Assembly: GCA_937988695.1 (NCBI GenBank)
Contig: CALKHM010000126.1
Location: 1-6,190 of the forward strand
From: an uncultured Microbacterium sp.
Lineage (GTDB): Bacteria > Actinomycetota > Actinomycetes > Actinomycetales > Microbacteriaceae
Direction: 5' to 3'
DNA: 6,190 bases
Shown here: positions 1 to 5,225 of the stretch, piece by piece
Layout of the letters: every line of letters starts with the position of its first letter
Numbering within the stretch: position 1 is the stretch's first letter
Made by a program: the position numbers and the translations under genes
The notes under the pieces: model-generated
What the model saw: only the letters and a program-made list of their open reading frames with translations
Databases searched by the model: none
Told to the model about the DNA's origin: nothing

Positions 1-1
1 C

Positions 2-382
2 GACGACATCATCGTGTTCCCGCAGCTGAACAAGGACGAGCTGCGTCAGATCGTGGGGCTGTTCACGAAGCAGCTGGGCGAGCGTCTGCTCGACCGCGAC
101 CTGACCCTCGAGCTCAGTGACACCGCCAAGGACAAGCTCATCGAGATCGGCTTCGATCCGACGCTGGGCGCACGTCCCCTGCGTCGCGCCATGCAGCGCG
201 AGATCGAGGACCAGCTGTCCGAGCGCATCCTGCACGGCGAGCTGAACGCCGGCGATCACGTGAAGGTGGATGTCGAGAACGGCCAGTTCGTGTTCGAGCA
301 CGCGCCGCGCGGCGAGAAGGTCGCGATCGGCGTAGGCGGACACGAGCAGATCGGTGCCACGCCCGACATCATCGCGCGCTGA
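2..382 (+). CDS. clpC: ClpC-type ATP-dependent Clp protease ATP-binding subunit, C-terminal fragment
   Basis: This is the last 126 residues of a AAA+ Hsp100 unfoldase that feeds substrates to the ClpP peptidase in the cytoplasm. The reading frame is open from base 2 and the true start lies outside the window. The fragment begins with DDIIVFPQL, which leads out of the second AAA+ module, and continues through the small C-terminal helical subdomain. The sensor-2 signature GFDPTLGARPLRRAMQREIE is clear; its GAR arginine contacts the nucleotide. After the core there is a short polar tail ending in IIAR, as expected for ClpC rather than ClpB. The family is normally about 820-850 residues, so some 15% is present. 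ClpC and ClpE-like unfoldases share this end, but the DDIIVFPQL and GARPLRR context in an actinobacterium favours ClpC strongly. A hairpin terminator follows at 424-455. Confidence 0.93.
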   Translation, partial: DDIIVFPQLNKDELRQIVGLFTKQLGERLLDRDLTLELSDTAKDKLIEIGFDPTLGARPLRRAMQREIEDQLSERILHGELNAGDHVKVDVENGQFVFEHAPRGEKVAIGVGGHEQIGATPDIIAR

Positions 383-423
383 CGCCGCGTCTGCCGGTGC
401 GCTGTCGCCGGTTGCCGAGACCA

Positions 424-455
424 CGTCGGGCCCCGCTTCGCGGCGGGGCCCGACG
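424..455 (+). terminator. Hairpin terminator downstream of clpC
   Basis: A perfect 13-bp stem pairs 424-436 with 443-455 around the 6-base loop TTCGCG. It starts 41 bases after the clpC stop. There is no T-run after it, which is common for terminators in high-GC actinobacteria. The stem is self-complementary and might also act on the opposite strand, but no gene there needs it. Confidence 0.7.
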
Positions 456-493
456 CGTGTGCCGGCTTCCCCGGACCACGCCCATCACGGTCG

Positions 494-499
494 TAGGCT
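494..499 (+). promoter_or_regulatory. -10 element of a leaderless argA promoter
   Basis: TAGGCT matches the actinobacterial TANNNT -10 consensus. It is followed by exactly six bases (CTTCGT) and then the GTG start at 506, so transcription would begin at the G of the start codon. No Shine-Dalgarno sequence precedes the gene. No convincing -35 hexamer is visible. The same spacing recurs at three other genes in the window. Confidence 0.65.
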
Positions 500-505
500 C
501 TTCGT

Positions 506-1006
506 GTGAGCGACATCGTCATCCGTTCCGCCCGCACCGACGACGTGCGGACGATGTCCGCGCTGCTCGAGCCGCTCGTCGAGCGCCGCATCCTGCTCGG
601 CAAAGAGCTGGTGTCGCTGTATGAGGCGGTGCAGGAGTTCGTCGTCGCCGAGTCCGATGGCGAGGTGATCGGATGCGGCGCGCTGCACGTGATCTGGAAA
701 GACATCGGCGAGGTGCGCACTCTGCTCGTGCGTGAAGACCGGCTGCATCAGGGCATCGGCGGACGCATCGTCGAGGTTCTCGAGGCGCGCGCGATCGAGC
801 TCGGCCTGACCCGGCTGTTCTGCCTCACCTTCGAGGTGTCGTTCTTCACCCGGCACGGCTTCGCGCCGATCGGCGAGCACGTCGTCGATCCCGACGTCTA
901 CGCGCAGCTGCTGCGCAGCCCTGACGCCGGTGTCGCCGAGTTCCTCGACCTGGCGCACGTGAAGCCGAACACGCTCGGCAACACCCGCATGCTCAAGCAC
1001 CTGTGA
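506..1006 (+). CDS. argA: Amino-acid N-acetyltransferase (N-acetylglutamate synthase), stand-alone GNAT type
   Basis: The 166-residue protein is a single GNAT domain predicted to transfer acetyl from acetyl-CoA to glutamate, the first committed step of arginine synthesis in the cytoplasm. The acetyl-CoA loop QGIGGR lies at residues 82-87. Diagnostic blocks of the short ArgA family are LLGKELVSLYEAVQEF (30-45), GCGALHVIWKDIGEVRTL (56-73), CLTFEVSFFTRHGF (106-119) and VAEFLDLAHVKPNTLGN (143-159). These closely resemble my memory of Mycobacterium tuberculosis Rv2747, a characterised N-acetylglutamate synthase. The amino-acid kinase domain of E. coli ArgA is absent, as usual for this type. The GTG start is fixed by the -10 element six bases upstream, implying a leaderless mRNA. 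It is not linked here to other arg genes. A generic GNAT acetyltransferase is the alternative, but the motif match is strong. Confidence 0.87.
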   Translation: MSDIVIRSARTDDVRTMSALLEPLVERRILLGKELVSLYEAVQEFVVAESDGEVIGCGALHVIWKDIGEVRTLLVREDRLHQGIGGRIVEVLEARAIELGLTRLFCLTFEVSFFTRHGFAPIGEHVVDPDVYAQLLRSPDAGVAEFLDLAHVKPNTLGNTRMLKHL

Positions 1007-1017
1007 ATCGGGTGCGA

Positions 1018-1034
1018 CGACGGGCGCGCCGTCG
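1018..1034 (+). terminator. Weak hairpin after argA
   Basis: CGACGG at 1018-1023 pairs with CCGTCG at 1029-1034 around a 5-base loop, 11 bases after the argA stop. It is short and lacks a T-run. In DNA this GC-rich such a stem could arise by chance, so the terminator role is only tentative. Confidence 0.25.
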
Positions 1035-1056
1035 GGGCGCGGACACCGCCGCCGCA

Positions 1057-1062
1057 TAGCCT
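1057..1062 (+). promoter_or_regulatory. -10 element of a leaderless promoter for the membrane protein
   Basis: TAGCCT is followed by six bases (GTGCGA) and then GTGAGC at 1069. The geometry and first codons (GTG AGC) match those upstream of argA. It argues that 1069 is the real start and that the in-frame GTG at 1063, directly adjoining the hexamer, is not. No -35 element is evident. Confidence 0.6.
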
Positions 1063-1068
1063 GTGCGA

Positions 1069-1833
1069 GTGAGCAGTTCGTCCGGCCCCGTGCATCGTCG
1101 CCGTCATTCGCCCGCGGTGTATCGCCGCAGGCGTCTCGTGCTGCTGCTCGGCATCGTGGTCGTTGCCGCCGTCGTCTGGCTGCTCGTCGCACGCCCGTGG
1201 AGTGGCGCTGCGACCGCCGAGCCCCAGAACGGCGCTCAGGGACAGGATGCCGAACCCGTTCTGCCGGTCGTGTCGACCTCGCCGCAGCCGGGCACGAGCA
1301 CCACGCTCGGCGGTTCGACGCCGGGCGCGTCGGGCTCTCCGACGCCCCGTGCCACGAAGGGCACCACGCCGAGCACCTCGGCGGGTGCGACGCCTGGCGG
1401 CACGCCCAGCCCCGGCGCATCCGCTGCCGCCTGTTCGCCGAACGACGTGACGGTCAAGGCCATCACCGACAAGACGAGCTACGCGACAGGGCAGGATCCC
1501 AAGCTGTCGATCGAGCTTGTCAACGAGGGGTCGCAGCCTTGCACGCTGAACGTCGGCACCAGCTCACAGGCCTTCACGATCACCAGCGGCAGCGATACCT
1601 GGTGGCGCTCGACGGACTGTCAGAGCGAACCCAGTGACATGGTCGTGGTGCTCGCCGCCGGGCAGAAGGTCTCGAGCGCGCAGCCGATCACCTGGGACCG
1701 CTCACGCTCGTCGGTGGCCACGTGCCAGGCGAAGAACCGCCCGCAGGCAGCCGGAGGCGGAGCCACGTATCACCTGTCCGTCGAGATCGGTGGGATCGAC
1801 TCCGTCGACGACGCCGTCTTCCAGCTGTACTGA
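1069..1833 (+). CDS. Membrane-anchored protein with PGST-rich linker and extracytoplasmic domain, function unknown
   Basis: I do not recognise this 254-residue protein. It has a basic N-terminus (HRRRH near residue 10, RRRR at 19-22), one transmembrane segment at about 23-41 and no signal-peptidase-like or lipobox site. A low-complexity linker rich in Pro, Gly, Ser and Thr covers about 45-119. A compact C-terminal domain covers about 120-254 and contains ITDKTSYATGQDPKLSIELVNEG followed by alternating hydrophobic stretches, which look like beta strands. It has four cysteines at about 122, 158, 184 and 219, enough for two disulfides outside the membrane. The charge pattern puts the N-terminus inside and the domain outside. 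The strand pattern recalls immunoglobulin-like or BsuPI/DUF4232-like modules of actinobacterial cell-surface proteins, but that is inference. An in-frame GTG at 1063 would add two residues; the -10 spacing favours 1069. Confidence 0.8.
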   Translation: MSSSSGPVHRRRHSPAVYRRRRLVLLLGIVVVAAVVWLLVARPWSGAATAEPQNGAQGQDAEPVLPVVSTSPQPGTSTTLGGSTPGASGSPTPRATKGTTPSTSAGATPGGTPSPGASAAACSPNDVTVKAITDKTSYATGQDPKLSIELVNEGSQPCTLNVGTSSQAFTITSGSDTWWRSTDCQSEPSDMVVVLAAGQKVSSAQPITWDRSRSSVATCQAKNRPQAAGGGATYHLSVEIGGIDSVDDAVFQLY

Positions 1834-1859
1834 GCCGCCCCTACCGGTCCTGGGGCAGC
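1834..1859 (+). terminator. Possible terminator hairpin after the membrane protein gene
   Basis: Bases 1834-1841 can pair with 1852-1859 with one C/A mismatch, the core being GCCCC against GGGGC, around a 10-base loop. It begins directly after the stop codon. A second short palindrome, CAGCGCATGCTG, follows at 1860-1871 and leads into ATTTCTG, a modestly T-rich tail. Confidence 0.4.
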
Positions 1860-1934
1860 CAGCGCATGCTGATTTCTGTGGGATAGGGTCTCACATACCC
1901 GCACGCGCTGAATTTCTGGACCGCGTCCCCCAAA

Positions 1935-1954
1935 TGTCCCCCGAAAGGGGGACA
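1935..1954. repeat. Perfect inverted repeat with GAAA tetraloop
   Basis: TGTCCCCC (1935-1942) pairs perfectly with GGGGGACA (1947-1954) around GAAA, a GNRA-type loop that is stable in RNA. A second GTCCCCC at 1925-1931 could compete for the same G-rich arm. No T-run follows, so a plain terminator is less likely than an RNA structural element or protein-binding site. Confidence 0.6.
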
Positions 1955-2074
1955 GCGGCAAGTATTGCGAGTCACTTACACTGTAGGTACGCGTCAAGCG
2001 CAATGCGCGGTGTAGCTGTCCCCAGCAGCGAAGGATTCGTCCCCAGCGAATCGTCACCGCACGCACGGCGTTTC

Positions 2075-2122
2075 GGACCCTCTCGAGTCGTCCAGTCCCC
2101 AATGAGCGGCTCGAGGGGGTCC
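2075..2122 (+). terminator. Long hairpin with T-rich tail, terminator-like
   Basis: GGACCCTCTCGAG (2075-2087) pairs with CTCGAGGGGGTCC (2110-2122) over 13 bp with one G-T wobble. The inner bases 2088-2091 and 2106-2109 can extend it by four pairs, two of them wobbles, leaving a 14-base loop. CCTTTCTGTCTG follows the stem. It lies 240 bases past the last stop codon and 55 bases before the next gene, so if it terminates anything it is either read-through or an independent short transcript. Confidence 0.5.
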
Positions 2123-2165
2123 CTTTCTGTCTGCGCGCTCCGCGATGTCGCGACAGCGGTCCGGC

Positions 2166-2171
2166 TACGCT
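2166..2171 (+). promoter_or_regulatory. -10 element of a leaderless promoter
   Basis: TACGCT is followed by six bases (GGACAG) and then the GTG at 2178. This matches the spacing upstream of argA, the membrane protein gene and radA, and is the main reason for choosing GTG 2178 over the upstream in-frame ATG at 2145. No -35 element stands out. Confidence 0.6.
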
Positions 2172-2177
2172 GGACAG

Positions 2178-2582
2178 GTGGCATCCGGGAAGAGGCGCGG
2201 CAAGAAGCCGCTCGAGTTCCGCAACACCCAGCTGGCCGACGCCCTGCAGACCCAAGACATTGCCGCCGTCGCGTTCGCGCTGCGGCACGGGCCGACCGTG
2301 GTGCCGCTGATGCGCCCGGGCGCCCGTGATGACCCGCGCGACTCTGGCGAGGTGTGGACGTACCGCGATCCGGACACCGGAGATGTCGCACTACTGCTGT
2401 TCAGCGACGCCGTGCACAAGCCGGAGGCGATGCCCAAGGCCGTCGGGCTGAACTCGCCAGCGTGGCTGCGGGCGTTCCTCGGCGCCCACCAAGACGAGAT
2501 CACCACGGTGTTCTTCGACATCGCCGGCCCGCATCCTCTGCAGGCGTCCCCCGCCGATCTCATCGCCGCGCTCGATGCCTGA
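2178..2582 (+). CDS. Small conserved-looking protein, possibly SseB-like, function unknown
   Basis: The 134-residue product starts with a basic stretch (KRRGKK at about residues 4-9), followed by an amphipathic segment NTQLADALQTQDIAAVAFAL. A proline-containing strand (TVVPLMRP) and a central strand-turn block WTYRDPDTGDVALLLFSD follow, and it ends in the helix-like ASPADLIAALDA. There is no signal peptide or membrane segment, so it is probably cytoplasmic. The order of a helix, VVPLMRP, a dipeptide-rich loop and a LLLFSD strand resembles the SseB N-terminal domain found in many actinobacterial proteins of unknown role, but I hold that loosely. The start is set by the leaderless promoter spacing; ATG 2145 would add 11 residues and lies upstream of the -10. 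The gene is convergent with radA, and the two stop codons are separated by only 9 bases. Confidence 0.75.
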   Translation: MASGKRRGKKPLEFRNTQLADALQTQDIAAVAFALRHGPTVVPLMRPGARDDPRDSGEVWTYRDPDTGDVALLLFSDAVHKPEAMPKAVGLNSPAWLRAFLGAHQDEITTVFFDIAGPHPLQASPADLIAALDA

Positions 2583-2591
2583 TACCGCGGC

Positions 2592-3956
2592 TCAGAACGC
2601 GGGGATCTCGTCGGCGGAGGCGGTGATGGTCGCGGTGCCCTTGACGAGGTCGAGCGCGGTGCGGATCGAGCCGGCCTGCTCGTCGATGAGCGTGCGATAA
2701 CCCAGCCGGTGCGCTTCGCCGCGTCGCTGCGCCGCTTGCGTGACCGGTCGGATCTCGCCGGACAGGCTCAGCTCCCCGATCGCGGCGACGTCGTTGCGCA
2801 CGGCGTGGTCGCGCAGCGCCGTCGCGCAGGCGATGGCGATGGCCAGGTCGGCGCCCGGCTCGACCAGGCGCACCCCGCCGACCGTGGACACGTACACGTC
2901 GTGCTTGGACAGGTTCACCCCCGCGCGCTTCTCGATCAGCGCGAGGATCATGGCCACGCGAGACGCGTCGACACCGCTGACGACCCGGCGCGGATTGGGC
3001 CCGGATGCCGGGACCGTCAGGGCCTGCACCTCGACGGGCAGCGCACGGCGTCCTTCCAGAGCGATCGTCACGCAAGTGCCTGCCACCGGCTTGCCGCTGC
3101 CCAGGAAGAGCCGGCTCGGGTCGGGCACCTCTTCGATTCCGGCACCGGTCATGTCGAAGCATCCCACCTCGTCGGTCGGGCCGAAGCGGTTCTTCAAGGT
3201 GCGCAGGAACCGCAGTGAGGTCTGCCGGTCGCCCTCGAAGTGGGCCACGACGTCGACGAGATGCTCGAGGATGCGCGGACCGGCGATCGAACCGTCTTTC
3301 GTGACGTGTCCGACGATCACGACCGGCAGAGCGTGCTCCTTCGCGAGGCGGATGAGGGTCGCCGCCACCTCGCGGACCTGGCTGGGATGCCCGGCCAGGC
3401 CGTCGGAGAGGGCGGAGGAGACCGTCTGCACCGAGTCGACGATGAGCAGCTCGGGCTCGACCTCGTCGACGTGGCCGAGAATCGTGGCCAGGTCGGTCTC
3501 GCTGGCCAGGAACAGCTCGTCGTGCAGCGCTCCGGTGCGCTCCGCGCGCAGCCGCACCTGCGCCGTGGACTCCTCGCCGCTCGCGTAGAGCACGCGCCGA
3601 CCCGCTCGCGCGGACTGCGCCGCGACCTCCAGCAGCAGCGTCGACTTGCCCACGCCCGGCTCGCCGGACAGCAGGATCGCGGCCCCCGGGACGATGCCAC
3701 CGCCCAGCACACGGTCGAACTCGGCCAGGCCGCTGGTGCGCCGTGGTGTGGAGGTGGTGTCGACCATCGTGATCGGCCGTGCGCTGCGGCCGGGGGCGGT
3801 GGGGGTCACCTTGCGCGGCGCGATGCCCGCCTGCTCGGCGGACTCCACGACCGTGCCCCACTGCTGGCACTCGCCGCAGCGGCCGACCCACTTCAGCGTC
3901 GTCCAGCCGCACTCCGTGCAGCGGTACGGAGCGGATGCGGGACGTTTGGTGGCCAT
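2592..3956 (-). CDS. radA: DNA repair protein RadA (Sms)
   Basis: The 454-residue protein is a full-length RadA, a DnaB-like hexameric helicase that drives branch migration of recombination intermediates in repair and transformation. The N-terminal C4 zinc finger has cysteines 13, 16, 27 and 30 (CTECGW and CGECQQWG). The RecA-like core has Walker A GEPGVGKST at 98-106 and Walker B LLIVDS at 170-175. The RadA-specific KNRFG motif is at 255-259. The C-terminal Lon-protease-like domain (about 290-454) shows DVYVSTVGGVRLVEPGADLAIA, which is structural rather than proteolytic in this family. Length and order are typical, with no damage seen. The ATG start lies six bases after a TAGCCT hexamer, implying a leaderless transcript. 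In many actinobacteria and firmicutes disA follows radA; here the next gene is convergent and unrelated. Confidence 0.97.
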   Translation of the reverse strand: MATKRPASAPYRCTECGWTTLKWVGRCGECQQWGTVVESAEQAGIAPRKVTPTAPGRSARPITMVDTTSTPRRTSGLAEFDRVLGGGIVPGAAILLSGEPGVGKSTLLLEVAAQSARAGRRVLYASGEESTAQVRLRAERTGALHDELFLASETDLATILGHVDEVEPELLIVDSVQTVSSALSDGLAGHPSQVREVAATLIRLAKEHALPVVIVGHVTKDGSIAGPRILEHLVDVVAHFEGDRQTSLRFLRTLKNRFGPTDEVGCFDMTGAGIEEVPDPSRLFLGSGKPVAGTCVTIALEGRRALPVEVQALTVPASGPNPRRVVSGVDASRVAMILALIEKRAGVNLSKHDVYVSTVGGVRLVEPGADLAIAIACATALRDHAVRNDVAAIGELSLSGEIRPVTQAAQRRGEAHRLGYRTLIDEQAGSIRTALDLVKGTATITASADEIPAF

Positions 3957-3962
3957 GGTCCC

Positions 3963-3968
3963 AGGCTA
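3963..3968 (-). promoter_or_regulatory. -10 element of a leaderless radA promoter
   Basis: On the minus strand TAGCCT is followed by GGGACC and then the ATG of radA. Hexamer and six-base spacing equal those at the membrane protein gene on the other strand. There is no Shine-Dalgarno sequence before the ATG. No clear -35 is visible, so promoter strength cannot be judged. Confidence 0.65.
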
Positions 3969-4001
3969 TGCCGCACCCGCGACATCCCCGCCCCAGAACC
4001 G

Positions 4002-4068
4002 CGAGGGCGCATCTGACGGCCGAAGATGCGGGTGCTTCCCCACCCCTCGGCCGTCAGATGCACTCTCG
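4002..4068 (-). terminator. Long extended hairpin between ldh and radA
   Basis: Bases 4009-4023 and 4047-4061 form a perfect 15-bp inverted repeat. It extends outward over 4002-4007 and 4063-4068 after one mismatch, with one wobble. The 23-base loop contains a further 5-bp stem (GGGTG 4030-4034 with CACCC 4041-4045). It sits 51 bases after the ldh stop and ends 33 bases before the radA -10 element, so it most simply terminates ldh transcription before radA. There is no T-run on the minus strand. AGATGC at 4024-4029 gives an alternative partner for GCATCT at 4009-4014. Confidence 0.65.
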
Positions 4069-4082
4069 GCGGTGATGGGCGC

Positions 4083-4106
4083 GGGGCGCGCGGGGCGGGG
4101 GCGGGG
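4083..4106 (+). other. Potential G-quadruplex motif
   Basis: Four G-runs of 4, 4, 5 and 4 bases are separated by loops of 5, 1 and 1 bases (4083-4086, 4092-4095, 4097-4101, 4103-4106), which fits the canonical quadruplex pattern. The G-rich strand is the template for ldh, 14 bases beyond its stop codon. Whether it folds in the cell is unknown, and G-runs are commoner by chance in such GC-rich DNA. Confidence 0.5.
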
Positions 4107-4119
4107 CACGCGGGCGGCG

Positions 4120-5070
4120 TCAGCGAAGCTGGGCGGCGACCTCGCGCAAGACGTCCGCCGAGCGGTGGAAGAGCTCGAGCTCGCTCGCGTCGAACGTCGT
4201 CTCGCGGATCGGCACCGCCCCGGACGCGCTTACGATCGACGGCACCGACAACGCCACTTCGCTCACTCCGTGGAAGTCGTCGAGCACCGTCGAGACCGGC
4301 ATGACGGCGTGCTCATCGCCGAGGACCGCCTCGACGATCCGGGCGCTGGACAGCCCGATCGCGTAGTTCGTCGCGCCCTTCCCCTGGATGACCTTGTACG
4401 CGGCGTCGCGCACATCGACGGCGATCTCGTCGAGCTCCTCCGGTGCGAAGGGTGCGGCATCCGCCGGCTGCCAGTCGAGGATCGGCACCGTGCCGATCGT
4501 CGCCTTCGACCACAGCGGGAACTCCGTGTCACCGTGTTCGCCCACGATGTGCGCGTGCACGCTCGAGGTGGACACCCCCGCCCGTGCCGCCAGCAGCCAT
4601 CGCAGCCGTGAGGTGTCCAGCACGGTGCCCGACGCGAAGATGCGCTCGGGCGGCAGGCCGGTCGCCTCCTGCGCGAGCACGGTGAGCACGTCGCACGGGT
4701 TGGTGACGATGACGTAGATCGCGTTCGGGGCGGCCTCCAGCAGCTGCGGCATCATCGACGACATGATCTTCGCGTTCACTCCGGCAAGCTCGATGCGGGT
4801 CTGGCCGGGGTTCTGCTTCGCACCCGCGGTGATCACCACGACATGCGACCCTTCGACCACCGACAGGTCGCTGCCGCCGACGACGTCGCTCGTGCCGGTG
4901 AACTGGGTGCCGTGCGCAAGGTCGAGCACTTCGGCCTCGACGCGCTCGGCGGCGATGTCGTAGAGGGCGATGTGGCGCGCCGATCCGCGGATGAGGGACG
5001 CGTACGCCGTGGATGAGCCGACGGAACCGGCGCCGACGACCGTGAGTTTCGAGTTCTCGATGACGCTCAT
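4120..5070 (-). CDS. ldh: L-lactate dehydrogenase
   Basis: This 316-residue cytoplasmic enzyme is predicted to interconvert pyruvate and L-lactate with NADH/NAD+. The Rossmann glycine motif GAGSVG is at 13-18 and the ribose-binding aspartate is D38 (LYD). In conventional LDH numbering the active-site residues map as Gln102 to Q86 (AGAKQNPG), Arg109 to R92, Asn140 to N124, Asp168 to D152, Arg171 to R155 and His195 to H179 (GEHGD). Gln rather than Arg at position 102 is the classical mark of lactate over malate specificity. R157 and H172 fall where Arg173 and His188 bind fructose 1,6-bisphosphate in allosteric bacterial enzymes. The ATG at 5070 is chosen because SVIENSKLTVVGAGS gives the normal family N-terminus; the same frame runs open to 5352, but that extension is not protein-like. 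There is no good Shine-Dalgarno sequence. Confidence 0.94.
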   Translation of the reverse strand: MSVIENSKLTVVGAGSVGSSTAYASLIRGSARHIALYDIAAERVEAEVLDLAHGTQFTGTSDVVGGSDLSVVEGSHVVVITAGAKQNPGQTRIELAGVNAKIMSSMMPQLLEAAPNAIYVIVTNPCDVLTVLAQEATGLPPERIFASGTVLDTSRLRWLLAARAGVSTSSVHAHIVGEHGDTEFPLWSKATIGTVPILDWQPADAAPFAPEELDEIAVDVRDAAYKVIQGKGATNYAIGLSSARIVEAVLGDEHAVMPVSTVLDDFHGVSEVALSVPSIVSASGAVPIRETTFDASELELFHRSADVLREVAAQLR

Positions 5071-5076
5071 GCGCTC

Positions 5077-5090
5077 AGTCTGACAGGGTA
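5077..5090 (-). promoter_or_regulatory. Candidate -10 elements for ldh
   Basis: Two hexamers compete on the minus strand. TACCCT at 5085-5090 fits TANNNT well and would give a leader of about eight bases. CAGACT at 5077-5082 fits less well but is exactly six bases from the ATG, the spacing seen at four other genes. A second TACCCT lies 21 bp further upstream, at 5106-5111. I cannot choose between them from sequence alone. Confidence 0.4.
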
Positions 5091-5122
5091 GGGACGCCGC
5101 GTGAGAGGGTAGGGATCCCGCA
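5081..5122. repeat. 21-bp tandem repeat upstream of ldh, two copies
   Basis: Bases 5081-5101 and 5102-5122 are identical at 17 of 21 positions and share AGGGTAGGGA (5085-5094 and 5106-5115). The 21-bp period is two turns of B-DNA, which puts both copies on the same face, as for paired operator sites. Each copy also carries a TACCCT hexamer on the minus strand, so duplicated -10 elements are the other reading. Confidence 0.65.
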
Positions 5123-5194
5123 TCTCGGCTGCGCGCGTCCCGTCCGTGCTGCGCGGCGAAGCCGTGTGTTACCCACCGCGTCAGCGGCCTTGCA

Positions 5195-5214
5195 GCCGGT
5201 GGCCGCCGGTGGCA
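5195..5214. repeat. 10-bp tandem repeat, two copies
   Basis: GCCGGTGGCC (5195-5204) is followed at once by GCCGGTGGCA (5205-5214), differing only at the last base. CCACCG at 5173-5178 can pair with CGGTGG in either copy. The function is unknown and the repeat is short. Confidence 0.4.
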
Positions 5215-5225
5215 GAGTGAACGCG

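Larger units (their letters stand above)
1860..2165 (+). other. Gene-free structured region with GTCCCC repeats; possible small RNA locus
   Basis: No open frame here looks like a protein. The stretch is less GC-rich than its neighbours. GTCCCC occurs at 1925, 1936, 2018, 2039 and 2095, and its complement GGGGAC is at 1948-1953. Visible hairpins are an 8-bp perfect stem with a GAAA tetraloop (1935-1954), a 4-bp stem with a C-rich loop (2015-2026), GATTCG/CGAATC with loop TCCCCAG (2034-2052), and a long stem with a T-rich tail (2075-2122). Possible -10 hexamers are TAGGGT at 1884-1889 and TACACT at 1977-1982, neither with a good -35. Two C-loop hairpins followed by a terminator recall the layout of the actinobacterial 6C RNA, but the runs are only four C long, so I do not assign that family. 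It may instead be only the promoter region of the next gene. Confidence 0.4.

Noticed and set aside
485..1420. A 311-residue open frame on the minus strand across argA and the membrane protein gene
   Set aside because: It is an antisense shadow of two well-supported plus-strand genes, rich in Arg and Ala, with no recognisable motif or ribosome site.
1860..2130. Assignment of the structured stretch to the 6C small RNA family
   Set aside because: The two C-rich loops followed by a terminator are similar in layout, but the C runs in the loops are only four bases and I cannot run a covariance model.
1634..2329. A 231-residue plus-strand frame bridging the gene-free region
   Set aside because: It overlaps the end of the membrane protein and the start of the 134-aa gene in another frame, crosses the hairpins, and has Arg/Ser/Pro-biased composition typical of out-of-frame GC-rich DNA.
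1770..2391. Two overlapping minus-strand frames in the gene-free region
   Set aside because: Both are composition-driven, run into flanking genes in antisense, and lack start signals or family motifs.
2560..3912. A 450-residue minus-strand frame overlapping radA
   Set aside because: It is the +1-type shadow of radA, made of Arg/Gly/Ala-rich sequence; radA has all its motifs in the other frame.
4002..4068. CRISPR repeat or insertion-sequence end
   Set aside because: There is one inverted repeat only, no regularly spaced copies, no transposase and no target-site duplication in view.
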